DNA of 64,000 bases from Vibrio zhugei (GCF_003716875.1 NZ_CP033078.1:1984001-2048000); one strand, 5' to 3'; shown: positions 32,282 to 42,000, counted from the first letter of the stretch. Notes: a model not told the origin generated them from the sequence alone. Numbers and translations are program-made.

Positions 32282-32319
32282 CTGTATAGGTGAACAGTAT
32301 ATACTGTTCACCTATACAG
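32282..32319 (+). promoter_or_regulatory. Two LexA (SOS) boxes in front of recN
   Basis: CTGTATAGGTGAACAG (32282-32297) and CTGTTCACCTATACAG (32304-32319) both fit CTGT-N8-ACAG, and they are reverse complements of each other. Weaker half-matches lie on each side (CTGTATAA at 32269 and TATACAG at 32331). LexA repression and strong SOS induction of recN are expected. Confidence 0.92.
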
Positions 32320-32347
32320 TGTTGTTTGTTTATACAGGTGCAGGAAT

Positions 32348-34015
32348 ATGCTGGCTAATTTAAGTATCAATAATTTTGCTATTGTTAAATCCCTTCAACT
32401 CGATCTTGCCGCTGGCATGACCACCATTACCGGTGAAACTGGCGCAGGTAAATCCATTGCCATTGATGCATTAAGTCTTTGTTTAGGTGGGCGTTCTGAA
32501 GCGGGCATTGTCCGTCAAGGCGAGCAAAAAACCGAAGTCTGTGCCACATTCATTTTGGACAACAACGTCAATGCAATCCGGTGGTTGGAAGACAACGATC
32601 TTATGGATGGCAATGATAAAGACTGTATATTGCGCCGCACGATTACCAAAGAAGGCCGTTCACGCGCCTTTATTAACGGCAGTCCTGTCCCTCTTTCCCA
32701 GCTCAAATCACTAGGCCAACTGCTGATTAACATTCACGGCCAACATGCTCATCAACAGCTAATGAAAAACGAGCATCAACTGGCGATGCTGGATCAGTAT
32801 GCCGGCCACTCTGAGCTTTTGAAAAAAACGCGTATTGCCTATCAAAACTGGCGCCAAGCCAACAATCAATTACGCCAACTGCAAGAAAACAGCCAACACA
32901 ACCAAGCCCAGCTTCAGTTGCTTGAATACCAAATTAAAGAACTGAATGAACTGGCGATTGGTGAAGACGAATTTGCGGATCTCGAAAATGAATTCAAACG
33001 CTTATCCAACAGCGGTGAGTTAGCGATCAATTGTCAAAAAGCCATCGACATTCTGTATGAAGGGGACGAAGTCAATGCTATCGGCATGCTACAAACCGCC
33101 AGTAATACTCTGGTCGATTTAGCCGAGTTGGATGAAAAACTCGCCAGCTTACCGAATATGATCGCCGATGCGATGATTCAGCTTGAAGAAGCGAACAGTG
33201 AATTACGCGCCTATTTGGATGGCATCGATGTGGATCCTGAGCGCATGGCGTATGTCGAATCTCGTTATTCCAAAATCATGTCATTAGCACGCAAACACCA
33301 AGTTCAACCCGATGAGCTGTATAGCCATCACCAAGGTTTGTTGCTGCAAATTGAACAACTCGATTGCTCAGATGAAAAAATGGCGGAATACGAAGCAGAT
33401 GTGGCCGAAAAATATCAACGTTTAGTAACCATTGCAGAAAAACTGCGGAAATCACGCCATCGCTACGCAAAAGAGCTCGATAAACTGATCTCACAAAGCA
33501 TGCATGAACTCAGCATGGAAAAAGCGCAATTCAAAATTGAAATCAACGCTCAAGAGCACCCATCGCCACTGGGCTTTGATGCCGTGACTTTCTTGGTTTC
33601 AACCAACCCAGGGCAACCTTTACAGCCGATTGCTAAAGTCGCCTCTGGCGGTGAACTGTCCCGTATGTCACTGGCCATTCAAGTGATCACCGCACAGAAA
33701 GTGGACACGCCAAGCCTGATCTTCGATGAAGTGGATGTGGGAATTTCCGGTCCAACTGCGGCCGTGGTCGGTAAAATGTTACGCAAATTGGGAGAGTCCA
33801 CACAGGTGCTGTGTGTTACCCATTTACCGCAAGTCGCAGGCTGTGGCCACAACCAAATGTTCGTGGCCAAACAAACCAAATCAGGTATGACCGAGACACA
33901 GATGGTCAAGCTCTCTCATGACGAGCGCATTGAAGAATTAGCACGCCTGCTTGGCGGCAGTGAAATCACCTCAACCACATTGGCAAATGCAAAAGAGCTA
34001 TTAATTGCGGCATAA
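32348..34015 (+). CDS. recN: DNA repair protein RecN
   Basis: 555 residues, SMC-like ATPase. Walker A GETGAGKS lies near residue 30. Two coiled-coil arms span about residues 150-380. The ABC signature is [12 protein letters not shown], and Walker B is [12 protein letters not shown]. RecN acts early in double-strand break repair. The SOS boxes immediately upstream agree with this. RBS AGGAAT just before the ATG. Confidence 0.96.
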   Translation: MLANLSINNFAIVKSLQLDLAAGMTTITGETGAGKSIAIDALSLCLGGRSEAGIVRQGEQKTEVCATFILDNNVNAIRWLEDNDLMDGNDKDCILRRTITKEGRSRAFINGSPVPLSQLKSLGQLLINIHGQHAHQQLMKNEHQLAMLDQYAGHSELLKKTRIAYQNWRQANNQLRQLQENSQHNQAQLQLLEYQIKELNELAIGEDEFADLENEFKRLSNSGELAINCQKAIDILYEGDEVNAIGMLQTASNTLVDLAELDEKLASLPNMIADAMIQLEEANSELRAYLDGIDVDPERMAYVESRYSKIMSLARKHQVQPDELYSHHQGLLLQIEQLDCSDEKMAEYEADVAEKYQRLVTIAEKLRKSRHRYAKELDKLISQSMHELSMEKAQFKIEINAQEHPSPLGFDAVTFLVSTNPGQPLQPIAKVASGGELSRMSLAIQVITAQKVDTPSLIFDEVDVGISGPTAAVVGKMLRKLGESTQVLCVTHLPQVAGCGHNQMFVAKQTKSGMTETQMVKLSHDERIEELARLLGGSEITSTTLANAKELLIAA

Positions 34016-34057
34016 ATGAGTTGCGAAGCGCGCGCGAATGGATGAGAATCGCGTATC

Positions 34058-34172
34058 ACTTACGCTAGGAAATGATTTTTTAGCGTAAGTTTGCAACCAA
34101 ATTCAAAATTCGTAGTCTTAATAAGCTCAGGAAGAAGATGATGTTTTTACTTCTGCTCTGAGCTTGTTTATT
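34058..34172 (+). terminator. Two hairpins after recN; the second is a terminator
   Basis: First hairpin: 10-bp perfect stem ACTTACGCTA / TAGCGTAAGT (34058-34090) without a T-run. Second: AAGCTCAG / CTGAGCTT (34123-34165), with further internal pairing AGAAG / CTTCT, followed by GTTTATT. The second is the likely recN terminator. Confidence 0.7.
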
Positions 34173-34222
34173 ATCAGTCGAGTTTTTGAGCCCATTACTA
34201 TATAAGTACAGAATATTTGAAT

Positions 34223-34582
34223 ATGCAGTTAACCAAGTGGCTGATCGCCCTCCCCTTAGCCCTAACAGTCCTCTCAGGCTGCTCCGTTGTTGAACGTTTG
34301 GTATATAGAATAGATATTAATCAAGGAAACTATATCGACCAAAAAGACATCAACCAACTCAAGTTTGGTATGTCTAAAGACCAAGTCCGCTATGTGCTAG
34401 GCACTCCTATGCTCGTCGAAAATGGCTATCCCAATACTTGGTACTACATCTATTCTCATACCCATGGGCACGAAAAAAACATACAGAAAGACTTAATCGT
34501 GAAATTTAATGAGAACGATAAGCTCGTTAACGTTTCTGGTGACTATCATGTCAGCCAAAACTTTTATGAAGGGATGAATTAA
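34223..34582 (+). CDS. bamE: Outer membrane assembly lipoprotein BamE
   Basis: 119 residues from [17 protein letters not shown]. Lipoprotein signal with lipobox LSGC (lipidated Cys about residue 20). The BamE/SmpA domain has the signature [16 protein letters not shown] and WYYIYS. It is part of the BAM complex that inserts beta-barrel proteins. A TTG two codons upstream is also possible; neither start has a clear ribosome site. Confidence 0.94.
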   Translation: MQLTKWLIALPLALTVLSGCSVVERLVYRIDINQGNYIDQKDINQLKFGMSKDQVRYVLGTPMLVENGYPNTWYYIYSHTHGHEKNIQKDLIVKFNENDKLVNVSGDYHVSQNFYEGMN

Positions 34583-34601
34583 TCTCTGATGCCTAATAAG
34601 T

Positions 34602-34631
34602 AAAAAAGCTCGTTCATCAACGAGCTTTTTT
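34602..34631. terminator. Terminator between bamE and rnfH
   Basis: AAAAAAGCTCG / CGAGCTTTTTT stem with loop TTCATCAA. Symmetrical, so it can serve bamE and the convergent ratA-rnfH unit. Confidence 0.88.
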
Positions 34632-34726
34632 GTGTTCATTCGCCAGCCCTATTCTACCGGAGGCCATGGCCGGATAACCGCACCACATAGAGCAATGCCC
34701 ATGACATTGAGCGGTGATACCCAGCG

Positions 34727-35029
34727 TTATGCTTTTTTCTTGGCTTGCTCTGCACGTTTACGCCGAATTTCTTTGGGATCCGCCAGCAAAGGCCGATAAA
34801 TTTCAATGCGGTCACCATCGCGTACCGTCGAATCTCGTTTAATATTACGTGAAAACACACCAATACTGTTCTTATCAAGATCAATCTCTGGGTACATATC
34901 AAGCACACCGGACTGTTCGATGATCTGTTCTGCCGTCATATCCTGCTTCGCCATGACATTAATCACACGTTGCTCATGAGGAAGTGCATACACCACTTCC
35001 ACGTGTATCATCGCGTTATCTTGACTCAT
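34727..35029 (-). CDS. rnfH: RnfH family ubiquitin-like protein
   Basis: 100 residues with the RnfH pattern: IHVEVVYALPHEQRVI at the N-terminus and DGDRIEIYRPLLADPKEIRR before a Lys/Ala tail. It is a small beta-grasp protein of unclear role. It overlaps ratA by four bases, the standard toxin-like ratA-rnfH (ratAB) pair. Confidence 0.93.
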   Translation of the reverse strand: MSQDNAMIHVEVVYALPHEQRVINVMAKQDMTAEQIIEQSGVLDMYPEIDLDKNSIGVFSRNIKRDSTVRDGDRIEIYRPLLADPKEIRRKRAEQAKKKA

Positions 35030-35460
35030 GATGGGTAAACCTGCTTCGCACGTAAGGTAAACGCATCAACCATATTATTGGTCAATTCATTAAAGATTTT
35101 TCCAAATACCATTTCAATCATCTTACTGGAAAATTCGAACTCTAAACGTAACTCTACTTTGCATGCATGCTCATCAAGCGGGGTAAAATACCATCCCCCT
35201 TTCAACGACTTAAATGGCCCATCGACCAACTCTAAAAGAATGGTATTCTCATGGGTTAAATCATTGCGGGTGGTAAAAGTCTTCTTGATGCCTGCTTTTG
35301 ATATATCAACAGCACCGACCATCATCTCGTCGGTAGACTCGACCACGCGCGCGCCTGAACATCCAGGTAAAAACTCTGGATAACGTTCGACATCATTAAC
35401 CAGATGAAGCATCTGCTCTGCACTAAACGAGACTAACGCAGAACGACTTACTTGATTCAT
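35026..35460 (-). CDS. ratA: Ribosome association toxin RatA / COQ10-like START-domain protein
   Basis: 144 residues of the polyketide cyclase/START fold: LVNDVERYPEFLPGCSGARV near residue 22 and a C-terminal helix (FNELTNNMVDAFTLRAKQVY). In E. coli RatA binds the 50S subunit and blocks 70S assembly. Relatives act as coenzyme Q chaperones, so the physiological role here is open. Operon with rnfH. Confidence 0.92.
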   Translation of the reverse strand: MNQVSRSALVSFSAEQMLHLVNDVERYPEFLPGCSGARVVESTDEMMVGAVDISKAGIKKTFTTRNDLTHENTILLELVDGPFKSLKGGWYFTPLDEHACKVELRLEFEFSSKMIEMVFGKIFNELTNNMVDAFTLRAKQVYPS

Positions 35461-35723
35461 CTTTTCTCCTCAGAATATTCCGGCAAAGAGAGATTGTACT
35501 GCCTACCCCGCTCAGGCTCAAGTATCCAACTCCCATTCTCAGCAACACTTGAAAAGCGCGGCCAATGCCCTCATCTCTCTAAACAATCATGATGTGACGT
35601 AAATAACGTCTCATGTCGTACAAGTGCTTGTTTCTACGCGCTCATGCCCGTATGCTACATCGGAGCTTATTTCGAAAGAAAAGCATTTTCATAACTTCAA
35701 CTAATCCGTATAATGCGCCCACT

Positions 35724-36209
35724 ATGGTAAAGAAAAAATCAAAAGATAAAGCGGGTAGCAATACCATCGCGCTTAACAAAAAAGCTCGCCATGAATACTT
35801 TATCGAAGATGAAGTAGAAGCAGGGCTGGAGCTACAAGGCTGGGAAGTGAAATCACTTCGTCAAGGCAAAGCGAATATCGCAGAAAGTTACGTCTTTTTG
35901 CGAGACGGAGAGGCGTTTATCTCAGGTATGAGCCTTATCCCGCTACAGCAAGCCTCGACTCACGTGGTCGCCAACCCAACGCGCGTGCGCAAGCTATTGC
36001 TATCACGCCGTGAAATTGATAATTTGTTCGGCCGCGTTAACCGTGAAGGCATGACGCTGATTGCACTGTCACTCTACTGGTCTCGCTCTTGGGCGAAGAT
36101 TAAAGTGGGCGTGGCACGAGGCAAAAAACTGCACGACAAACGCGAAACATTGAAAGAACAAGACTGGCAACGCCAGAAAGCACGAATTATGAAGAGTGGA
36201 ATGCGTTAA
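35724..36209 (+). CDS. smpB: SsrA-binding protein SmpB
   Basis: 161 residues from [20 protein letters not shown]. Conserved blocks are [22 protein letters not shown] in two parts, and the C-terminal [14 protein letters not shown]. SmpB brings tmRNA to stalled ribosomes. The open frame extends 37 codons upstream but this part has no family match. ssrA, its RNA partner, follows directly. Confidence 0.96.
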   Translation: MVKKKSKDKAGSNTIALNKKARHEYFIEDEVEAGLELQGWEVKSLRQGKANIAESYVFLRDGEAFISGMSLIPLQQASTHVVANPTRVRKLLLSRREIDNLFGRVNREGMTLIALSLYWSRSWAKIKVGVARGKKLHDKRETLKEQDWQRQKARIMKSGMR

Positions 36210-36275
36210 TAGTAACCACTTGAATAATAGATGGTAGACAGACTCAAAAAATCTGTTACTATCATCCTAACACTT

Positions 36276-36642
36276 GGGGCTGATTCAGGATTCGACGGGA
36301 ATTTTGCAGTCTGAGGTGCATGCCGAGGTGCGGTAGGCCTCGTTAACAAACCGCAAAAAAATAGTCGCAAACGACGAAAACTACGCACTAGCAGCTTAAT
36401 AACCTGCTGAGAGCTCTTTTGCCCTAGCCTCTGCTTGTAGGACGGGGAGTTCAAAAGATCAAACCAAAACAAGCTGGCGTGGATTCCCCCACCTGAGGGA
36501 TGAATCGCGAGATATAATTCAGGTTAGTCATTCATTCGCGTGTCGGTTCGCAGGTGGGTGGCGAAATTAAAGATCGACTAAGCATGTAGTACCAAAGATG
36601 AATGATTTTCGGACGCGGGTTCAACTCCCGCCAGCTCCACCA
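36276..36642 (+). ncRNA. ssrA: Transfer-messenger RNA (tmRNA)
   Basis: The 5' end GGGGCTGATTCAGGATTCGA and the 3' end CGGGTTCAACTCCCGCCAGC then TCCACCA form the tRNA-like domain. The tag ORF (36367-36399) encodes ANDENYALAA and a stop, the Vibrio tag. The pseudoknot region lies between. tmRNA rescues ribosomes and tags the products for ClpXP. The 3' end serves as the attachment site of the island that follows. Confidence 0.98.
36617..36642 (+). other. Putative left attachment site (attL) of the genomic island
   Basis: The ssrA 3' end (T-arm and acceptor stem) is the usual target of P4-type tyrosine integrases, and such an integrase starts 184 bp away, oriented away from ssrA. The gene end is intact, so the island carried a matching copy. 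No second copy was found by eye up to 64000, so attR must lie beyond the window. Confidence 0.65.
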
Positions 36643-36651
36643 ATCACTAGT

Positions 36652-36681
36652 AACGGGACGTCTCAGGACGTCCCGTTTTCT
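36652..36681 (+). terminator. Terminator just after ssrA
   Basis: 10-bp perfect stem AACGGGACGT / ACGTCCCGTT with loop CTCAGG, then TTCTTTTC. It ends the tmRNA precursor. Confidence 0.85.
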
Positions 36682-36825
36682 TTTCTAATCCCTTGTCCCA
36701 TCTAGCTTTAAGTGGTTCAGGCCGTCTCATCAAGATTCACTTAATCTCAGTCATTTAGTAACATTCTGCGTAACACTAACCAATAACAACACAAAGTGGT
36801 GTTACATCAGAAAGGAACTATTAAA

Positions 36826-38052
36826 ATGGCTAAGCAAATCAAGCCTTTATCACCAACTCAAGTAACCAAAGCTAAGCCCTTAGAGAAAGAATATTCGCTT
36901 GCCGATGGCAACGGTCTGTACTTACGTATAAAGCCCAATGGCGCAAAACTTTGGATTTTCAACTACATCCACCCAACAACTAAAAAACGTAAGAACATCA
37001 GCCTTGGTGCATTTCCCGACATAACTCTCGCGTCCGCGAGAGAAAAAACAAGAGAGATGCGCCAACAGGTCGCTGAAGGTATTGATCCAAAAACTCACAG
37101 GGATAACCAACTCATTACCGCACAGATAGCTCAGTCATCAACTCTTAAATCAGTTGCCGAAGAATGGTTTGAAGTAAAAAAGCATGACGTTTCGGAAGAC
37201 TATGCCAACGATATCTGGCGATCTCTGGAGCTACATATCTTTCCCAACCTCGGTAACATGCCGATAAGTGAGCTAACTGCCCCAATTGTAATTCAAGTCT
37301 TACGACCTGTAGAAGCAAAGGGCGCATTAGAGACAGTTAAACGAGTATGTCAGCGAGTAAATGAAGTAATGAACTACGCGGTGAATTGCGGAAAAATTCA
37401 GTCCAACCCATTATTCGGGATAAAGCATGCATTTAAAAAGTCGAAAGCTGATCACATGAGTACTATCAGCCCAGACGAACTTCATACTCTTATGCAAGCG
37501 ATGTCGTTAGCCAATATCAAGCTTGCCACCCGCTGCGCTTTTGAATTCCAACTCCACACCCTGACCCGTCCTGTTGAGTGTGCTGCCGCTGAATGGAGTG
37601 AAATTGATTTCGAAAACAAACTTTGGGTCATTAGCAAAGATAAAATGAAAATGAAGCGCGACCACAAAATCCCTCTTTCAGACGCTTCGATTCAACTTTT
37701 AAACTTTATGAAGCCCATCTCCTACGGACAACGCTATGTATTCCCCAGTTCAAAGTCAGTAGACCAGCACATGAACAGTCAGAGCGTCAACGCAGCTCTA
37801 AAACGTGCAGGAATGAAAGGAAAGCTAGTAAGTCACGGTATGCGTTCCATTGGCAGTACAGCGCTCAACGAACAGGGCTTCAACAAAGATGCTATTGAGC
37901 TGTGTCTAGCACACGTAGACAAGAACACGATTCGTGACATCTACAACAATGCTGAGTACCTTCAGGAGCGTCGTAAGATAATGGAATGGTGGAGCAACTT
38001 CATACTTGATGCTTCTAAAAACACCAATACCATTGCTAAGAAAAAGGGATAA
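36826..38052 (+). CDS. P4-family tyrosine integrase of the island
   Basis: 408 residues from MAKQIKPLSPTQVTKAKPLE, with AAAGGAA ribosome site. The N-terminal DUF4102 arm-binding domain (GLYLRIKPNGAKLW, SLGAFPDITLASARE) is followed by the core-binding domain. The catalytic domain has Arg in HTLTRPVECA, HxxR in SHGMRSIG, His in LAHVDKN and the Tyr in NAEYLQERRK. It catalyses excision and integration at ssrA. V. cholerae VPI-1 uses the same site with a related enzyme. Confidence 0.95.
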   Translation: MAKQIKPLSPTQVTKAKPLEKEYSLADGNGLYLRIKPNGAKLWIFNYIHPTTKKRKNISLGAFPDITLASAREKTREMRQQVAEGIDPKTHRDNQLITAQIAQSSTLKSVAEEWFEVKKHDVSEDYANDIWRSLELHIFPNLGNMPISELTAPIVIQVLRPVEAKGALETVKRVCQRVNEVMNYAVNCGKIQSNPLFGIKHAFKKSKADHMSTISPDELHTLMQAMSLANIKLATRCAFEFQLHTLTRPVECAAAEWSEIDFENKLWVISKDKMKMKRDHKIPLSDASIQLLNFMKPISYGQRYVFPSSKSVDQHMNSQSVNAALKRAGMKGKLVSHGMRSIGSTALNEQGFNKDAIELCLAHVDKNTIRDIYNNAEYLQERRKIMEWWSNFILDASKNTNTIAKKKG

Positions 38053-38056
38053 AGCA

Positions 38057-39001
38057 ATGAGTCAAGTATATGATGACCTCTCGTATAAAGATTCTGCACT
38101 CTACAAATTTGTACATAAACACAGGGAACGAATTCTTAAAGACAGGACAAAAACTCCTGAAAATACAGCTCTCTTTCTTCTCTATCTTGGATTTAGCCTA
38201 ATCGAATCTGCGCCTAGTGAAAGAGTTTATACAGAATTGCAGTATTTAATCGATGACACATTTGCAGCTGCCCTAGATATTTTATGTTCAGAAAACGCCG
38301 AAGAAATTAACCAAATAATGCGAGACTACTCAGATCAGTTAGGCTTAACAAAGAGCAAAAAGCCTAAAAAGATTGATGATGAGGATATTTATCGGATGGT
38401 TTTGCTAGGTAAAGAAATTTTTCCTGAAAAATCTTTAGAAAAGATCTATGAAAAAATCGCAAATGTGACAAAGATCACTAAGCTTTCTAAAAGCCAAGTC
38501 AAGAAAAAATACTACTCTTTTATCCAACTGAACAAAGAACAAACAGAGCTAACTCTTTACAAAGCGCGAAACAAATCAAAAAGGGAGGTCCATCAAAACA
38601 TGATAAGAATTTTCGAGTTTGACATTACATTTTTATCATCTTACAAGGAATTTTTCCTTGACATGGTTTCGTGCTTTGATGAGGTAGTTGAACATTCCCA
38701 TCTTCATTACTCAGGTTTCCCATCAAAAGAAACACCAAGTTCGATACAATCTTTAATGAATTTTGATAACCATCTGAAATTATACAAAAAATCCGATTAC
38801 CCATGGATAGATAGATTATCAGATATCGTTTCTTTTGAAAGAGATAATGAGTTTAAACGTTACAGAGATAACCTACGGAAGTACTACTCATCTCAGTCCA
38901 TAAACAAACTGCCTAGTTTGTCATATTCTGATGATCTTGAAGCGGAAGCCGTATTTTCCAACTTCTTTTCATCAGCAAAACCTTTAAAATCAAATAGATA
39001 A
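38057..39001 (+). CDS. Island protein of unknown function
   Basis: 314 residues from MSQVYDDLSYKDSALYKFVH with an AGGGA ribosome site, starting 4 bp after the integrase stop, so the two are co-transcribed. It is all-helical in appearance and Lys/Ser/Tyr-rich. It has no signal peptide or membrane segment and no motif I recognise. A basic stretch KSKKPKKIDDED lies near residue 110. The place between an integrase and an AlpA regulator suggests a job in island maintenance or replication. A palindromic hairpin follows it. Confidence 0.75.
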   Translation: MSQVYDDLSYKDSALYKFVHKHRERILKDRTKTPENTALFLLYLGFSLIESAPSERVYTELQYLIDDTFAAALDILCSENAEEINQIMRDYSDQLGLTKSKKPKKIDDEDIYRMVLLGKEIFPEKSLEKIYEKIANVTKITKLSKSQVKKKYYSFIQLNKEQTELTLYKARNKSKREVHQNMIRIFEFDITFLSSYKEFFLDMVSCFDEVVEHSHLHYSGFPSKETPSSIQSLMNFDNHLKLYKKSDYPWIDRLSDIVSFERDNEFKRYRDNLRKYYSSQSINKLPSLSYSDDLEAEAVFSNFFSSAKPLKSNR

Positions 39002-39025
39002 GTAGAAACACTCTCTAAATCAACA

Positions 39026-39058
39026 ACTGGTCAAAACCCCCCTCTGTTTTTGACCAGT
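39026..39058 (+). terminator. Palindromic hairpin after the integrase operon
   Basis: 11-bp perfect inverted repeat ACTGGTCAAAA / TTTTGACCAGT with a C-rich loop. There is no T-run beyond the stem itself, so it may be a weak terminator or a binding site rather than a strong stop. Confidence 0.5.
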
Positions 39059-39140
39059 AACTTGTCATAACTTCAATTTCGTCGCTGGCCAGCGGTCTTT
39101 AACACAAACGAAAAATTAAAAAATAACAAAGGTGTTAGTT

Positions 39141-39410
39141 ATGACTGAACAACAAATCAAAATCGTACGTAAATCTGACGTTCTACAACGCGTACCCTTC
39201 TCAAGAGCGACTCTCCACCGCAAAATTAACGATGGAACATTCCCACCTTCAATTCCCCTTGGTGCAAACTCTGTTGGTTTCTTGTCTCATGAGGTCGATG
39301 CAATTATCGCAGCCATGGCACTAGGCAAAGATCTACAGCAAACTGTTTCTCATCTTGTTGAGCAAAGACAGTCTCTTTTCGACAACAGTCTCTATGCATT
39401 AGCCGCATAA
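39141..39410 (+). CDS. AlpA-family excisionase/regulator
   Basis: 89 residues from MTEQQIKIVRKSDVLQRVPF. It is a MerR-like winged helix of the AlpA type, with FSRATLHRKINDGTFPPSIP and a conserved GFLSHEVDAIIAAMA. In P4-like elements AlpA relatives activate or direct integrase and early genes. A GTG three codons upstream is also open. It stands between the integrase unit and the large replication-type gene. Confidence 0.88.
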   Translation: MTEQQIKIVRKSDVLQRVPFSRATLHRKINDGTFPPSIPLGANSVGFLSHEVDAIIAAMALGKDLQQTVSHLVEQRQSLFDNSLYALAA

Positions 39411-39451
39411 CTAAAAACTCTCACTAAGCACAAATAAATCAATTGTTTACT

Positions 39452-39525
39452 GCATGCTTTAGCATGCTGGTAAAAGTGCAGAGTTCTTTAGTTATATATA
39501 TTACTTAGAAACTTTGCACTTTTAC
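39452..39525 (+). repeat. Inverted repeat upstream of the replication-type gene
   Basis: Perfect 11-bp arms GTAAAAGTGCA (39470-39480) and TGCACTTTTAC (39515-39525) flank an AT-rich centre (TTAGTTATATATATTACTT). The match extends imperfectly to 18 bp. A small hairpin GCATGC-TTTA-GCATGC (39452-39467) adjoins. It lies 22 bp before the helicase-like gene at 39548. It could be that protein's operator or a replication origin. The role is inferred only. Confidence 0.6.
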
Positions 39526-39547
39526 GTTCTACTAGGAATAAGAATAA

Positions 39548-41968
39548 ATGAACGTTATCGCGCAATCTCAAGCCTCAGAACATACACTGGTTCGTTCAAC
39601 AGAGTCCTGCTCAGTCGCCATTCTTAACGGCGAGTCTCTAAGCTTCGATCATGACAAGTACAGGGTCGTTGCTGTTCGCAACGACAAAAACAACCTGGCT
39701 GAAGTTATCCGCTATTACCGTGATGCTGGCTTCAATAACATCAAGTTAATCATTGATTCAAAAAAGCTCCCTGCTCAAGCTGTAGATTTCATGATGATTA
39801 ATTATCGCGACGCTAGGTGTGATCTTTATGATTTAGCATCAAAGCGACTCTACAGTCTGAAAGACTACAACGATACAATCCAGTATCTATCTCTTTGCTA
39901 TCAGTTGACGAATTGCGGCATGCGGGGTGACGAAATCATTGACTGGCTAGCTAAAAAACTAGTCCGTACAATTCCTCTGATCTGTTCCGATGCTAAATCA
40001 TGCTTGAGAACTTACCGTTTCTATCTTCACAAAGACAATAATTTCCTTAGTAAAGTTTTAGATTGCCTTGAACTACAGCTACACCACTATCATTCATCAG
40101 TTCAAGATTTTATGAAGCTTAGAACGCCGACGAAAACAATCCGTACTTCAACTCTCGACTGTCCAGAAGTGTGTGAAGCGCTAGCCAATGAGCGAACCCT
40201 TGCGATTAAATCTGCAACAGGGACTGGTAAAACGAAACACGTCTTTGGCCCTATTACTCAGCTAGCTGAGCAAAACAATAAATCCGTGGTATATCTTTCT
40301 CACCTGATGGCTTTAGTAGAACAATACTGCATTCAAAATCATGCGGTCAGCTATACCACTCAAAACTTAACTCAGCTTGAACAGTCGAAAGCGATGGGAT
40401 TAGTCGTCAATAGTGTGTGGAAAGCACATATCCAAGCATATTGCCACAATGCTGATACCTTGATTATTGATGAGTTTGAGAAAGTAATTTCAACTGTCGT
40501 GTGTTCGGAGCATTCACTACAAATGCCTAAACAACGCGTCTTTCATTGCTTGTCTGAGATTATTCGCTCCATTCCACAAGTCATTGTGGGCGATGCTGAT
40601 CTTTCCGATATTAGTTTAGGCTTCTTGAAGGATTTACGAGGTGACGTGACTTTAATCCAGTGCGACAAAAATCCATATCTGGGAATTGAAGCAGTTATCA
40701 CAGATAAAAATCAGTATCTTTATAGTCAGGATGAACTCAAGTCTAAATTGTTGGAGGACAAGGTGTTTCTCTTTGACTCGCTAGTGACACTTCGAGGAGT
40801 AGTTAAACAACTTGGTTATGAGGACAAACAAGGTTTAGATAGTGAGACTGCGGCTCTAAACGACGGTGTGCTAGTCATTCACGGGGAGAATAAAGGAATG
40901 GACGCACAACGTGCTTTTCTGGCTAACCCGAATGAAGAAATCTCCAAATACAAAGCGATTATCGCTTCTCCCTGTCTAGGGTCAGGCTTCTCAATCGTCA
41001 AAAACTTTGCCAATAGAGTTGTCGTATTCTGTGACAAAACACTAAATCCATTTGAACTAGTTAACTTCGCACGTCGATTCCGTAAAGCAAAGGAGATTTG
41101 TTTCACCGTAGATGCCCATCAAGACTTCTTCTGCCGCCCGACAAGGGCAAGAGTCTACAATGCGAATATTCACTCAGCGCCAACAGACCACCTAGAGATT
41201 GCATTCGGTAACGTGAAATCACAGTTCACCGCACCTCTGGGGCTACATCTATGGCTAACATTGAAGGAACTCGGCTTTCATGTTGATCCGCTACCATCCT
41301 CAGTGTACTCACAGAGCTGTGGGTCTAAAACGAACAAGCAATATTTAAAAGCTTACAGAGAGGCGTTGGTCAACGCCATTATGCAATCTGTCGATTTAAC
41401 CCAGCATGACGTGAAGCGGCTTATGATGGCTGATAAGCGCACAGCCAGTGACAACGCAGCCATCTCGAAGCATACAATTAAAAGCTACTATCATTTGACT
41501 GAAGTCACAAAAGAAGATGTCGAATTTCATTTCCTGTTTTCTAAGAACAGAAAGCTCTTCGACAAGCTATTTTCTGTTCCAGCGCCAAACGAAGATAACA
41601 GCAAGTACTCAACATATCGCCGCTTGGCGAATTTAATCAATGAGGGTCTGTTCAACGGACACCAGCTTAATTCTCAATCACCTTCTATCATGATCCATAG
41701 GGAGCAGATTTTGGGGTTTGTTAATCTGATGATCGAAAATCGGGAATTAGTCAATTGGACACTGCACAAAGATACTCACATCCCACTATCACTCAACGAA
41801 AACAGCACGACAAATAAAAAGATGCTGTATTTTGGGCAACTCATGAAGTCTCTGGGTTTTGAAATCGGTAGATTTAGCGGAACAACAAATAAAGCGAAAA
41901 TCTCTCTGACTCAAAGGGCGCGTAGCTACACTAGATTAAGTACCGAGTCTCTAGATATCGTTGCTTAA
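39548..41968 (+). CDS. Origin-binding/replication helicase-like protein
   Basis: 806 residues. Walker A lies in LAIKSATGTGKTKHVFGPI near residue 224, the DExx box is TLIIDEFEKVI near residue 312, and a possible motif III is VIVGDADLSD. This layout resembles the CyRepA1 plasmid replication and herpes UL9-type origin-binding helicase families. The N-terminal 200 residues are unassigned. The likely role is autonomous replication of the excised island, as in phage satellites and P4. This is an inference from motifs and position. Confidence 0.75.
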   Translation: MNVIAQSQASEHTLVRSTESCSVAILNGESLSFDHDKYRVVAVRNDKNNLAEVIRYYRDAGFNNIKLIIDSKKLPAQAVDFMMINYRDARCDLYDLASKRLYSLKDYNDTIQYLSLCYQLTNCGMRGDEIIDWLAKKLVRTIPLICSDAKSCLRTYRFYLHKDNNFLSKVLDCLELQLHHYHSSVQDFMKLRTPTKTIRTSTLDCPEVCEALANERTLAIKSATGTGKTKHVFGPITQLAEQNNKSVVYLSHLMALVEQYCIQNHAVSYTTQNLTQLEQSKAMGLVVNSVWKAHIQAYCHNADTLIIDEFEKVISTVVCSEHSLQMPKQRVFHCLSEIIRSIPQVIVGDADLSDISLGFLKDLRGDVTLIQCDKNPYLGIEAVITDKNQYLYSQDELKSKLLEDKVFLFDSLVTLRGVVKQLGYEDKQGLDSETAALNDGVLVIHGENKGMDAQRAFLANPNEEISKYKAIIASPCLGSGFSIVKNFANRVVVFCDKTLNPFELVNFARRFRKAKEICFTVDAHQDFFCRPTRARVYNANIHSAPTDHLEIAFGNVKSQFTAPLGLHLWLTLKELGFHVDPLPSSVYSQSCGSKTNKQYLKAYREALVNAIMQSVDLTQHDVKRLMMADKRTASDNAAISKHTIKSYYHLTEVTKEDVEFHFLFSKNRKLFDKLFSVPAPNEDNSKYSTYRRLANLINEGLFNGHQLNSQSPSIMIHREQILGFVNLMIENRELVNWTLHKDTHIPLSLNENSTTNKKMLYFGQLMKSLGFEIGRFSGTTNKAKISLTQRARSYTRLSTESLDIVA

Positions 41969-41974
41969 CTGACT

Positions 41975-42000
41975 TCCCGTTATGCTATTGCATAACGGGA
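41975..42000 (+). terminator. Hairpin after the replication gene
   Basis: 10-bp perfect stem TCCCGTTATG / CATAACGGGA with a 6-base loop, 6 bp past the stop. The tail TAACTATTTCC is only partly T-rich. Confidence 0.6.
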
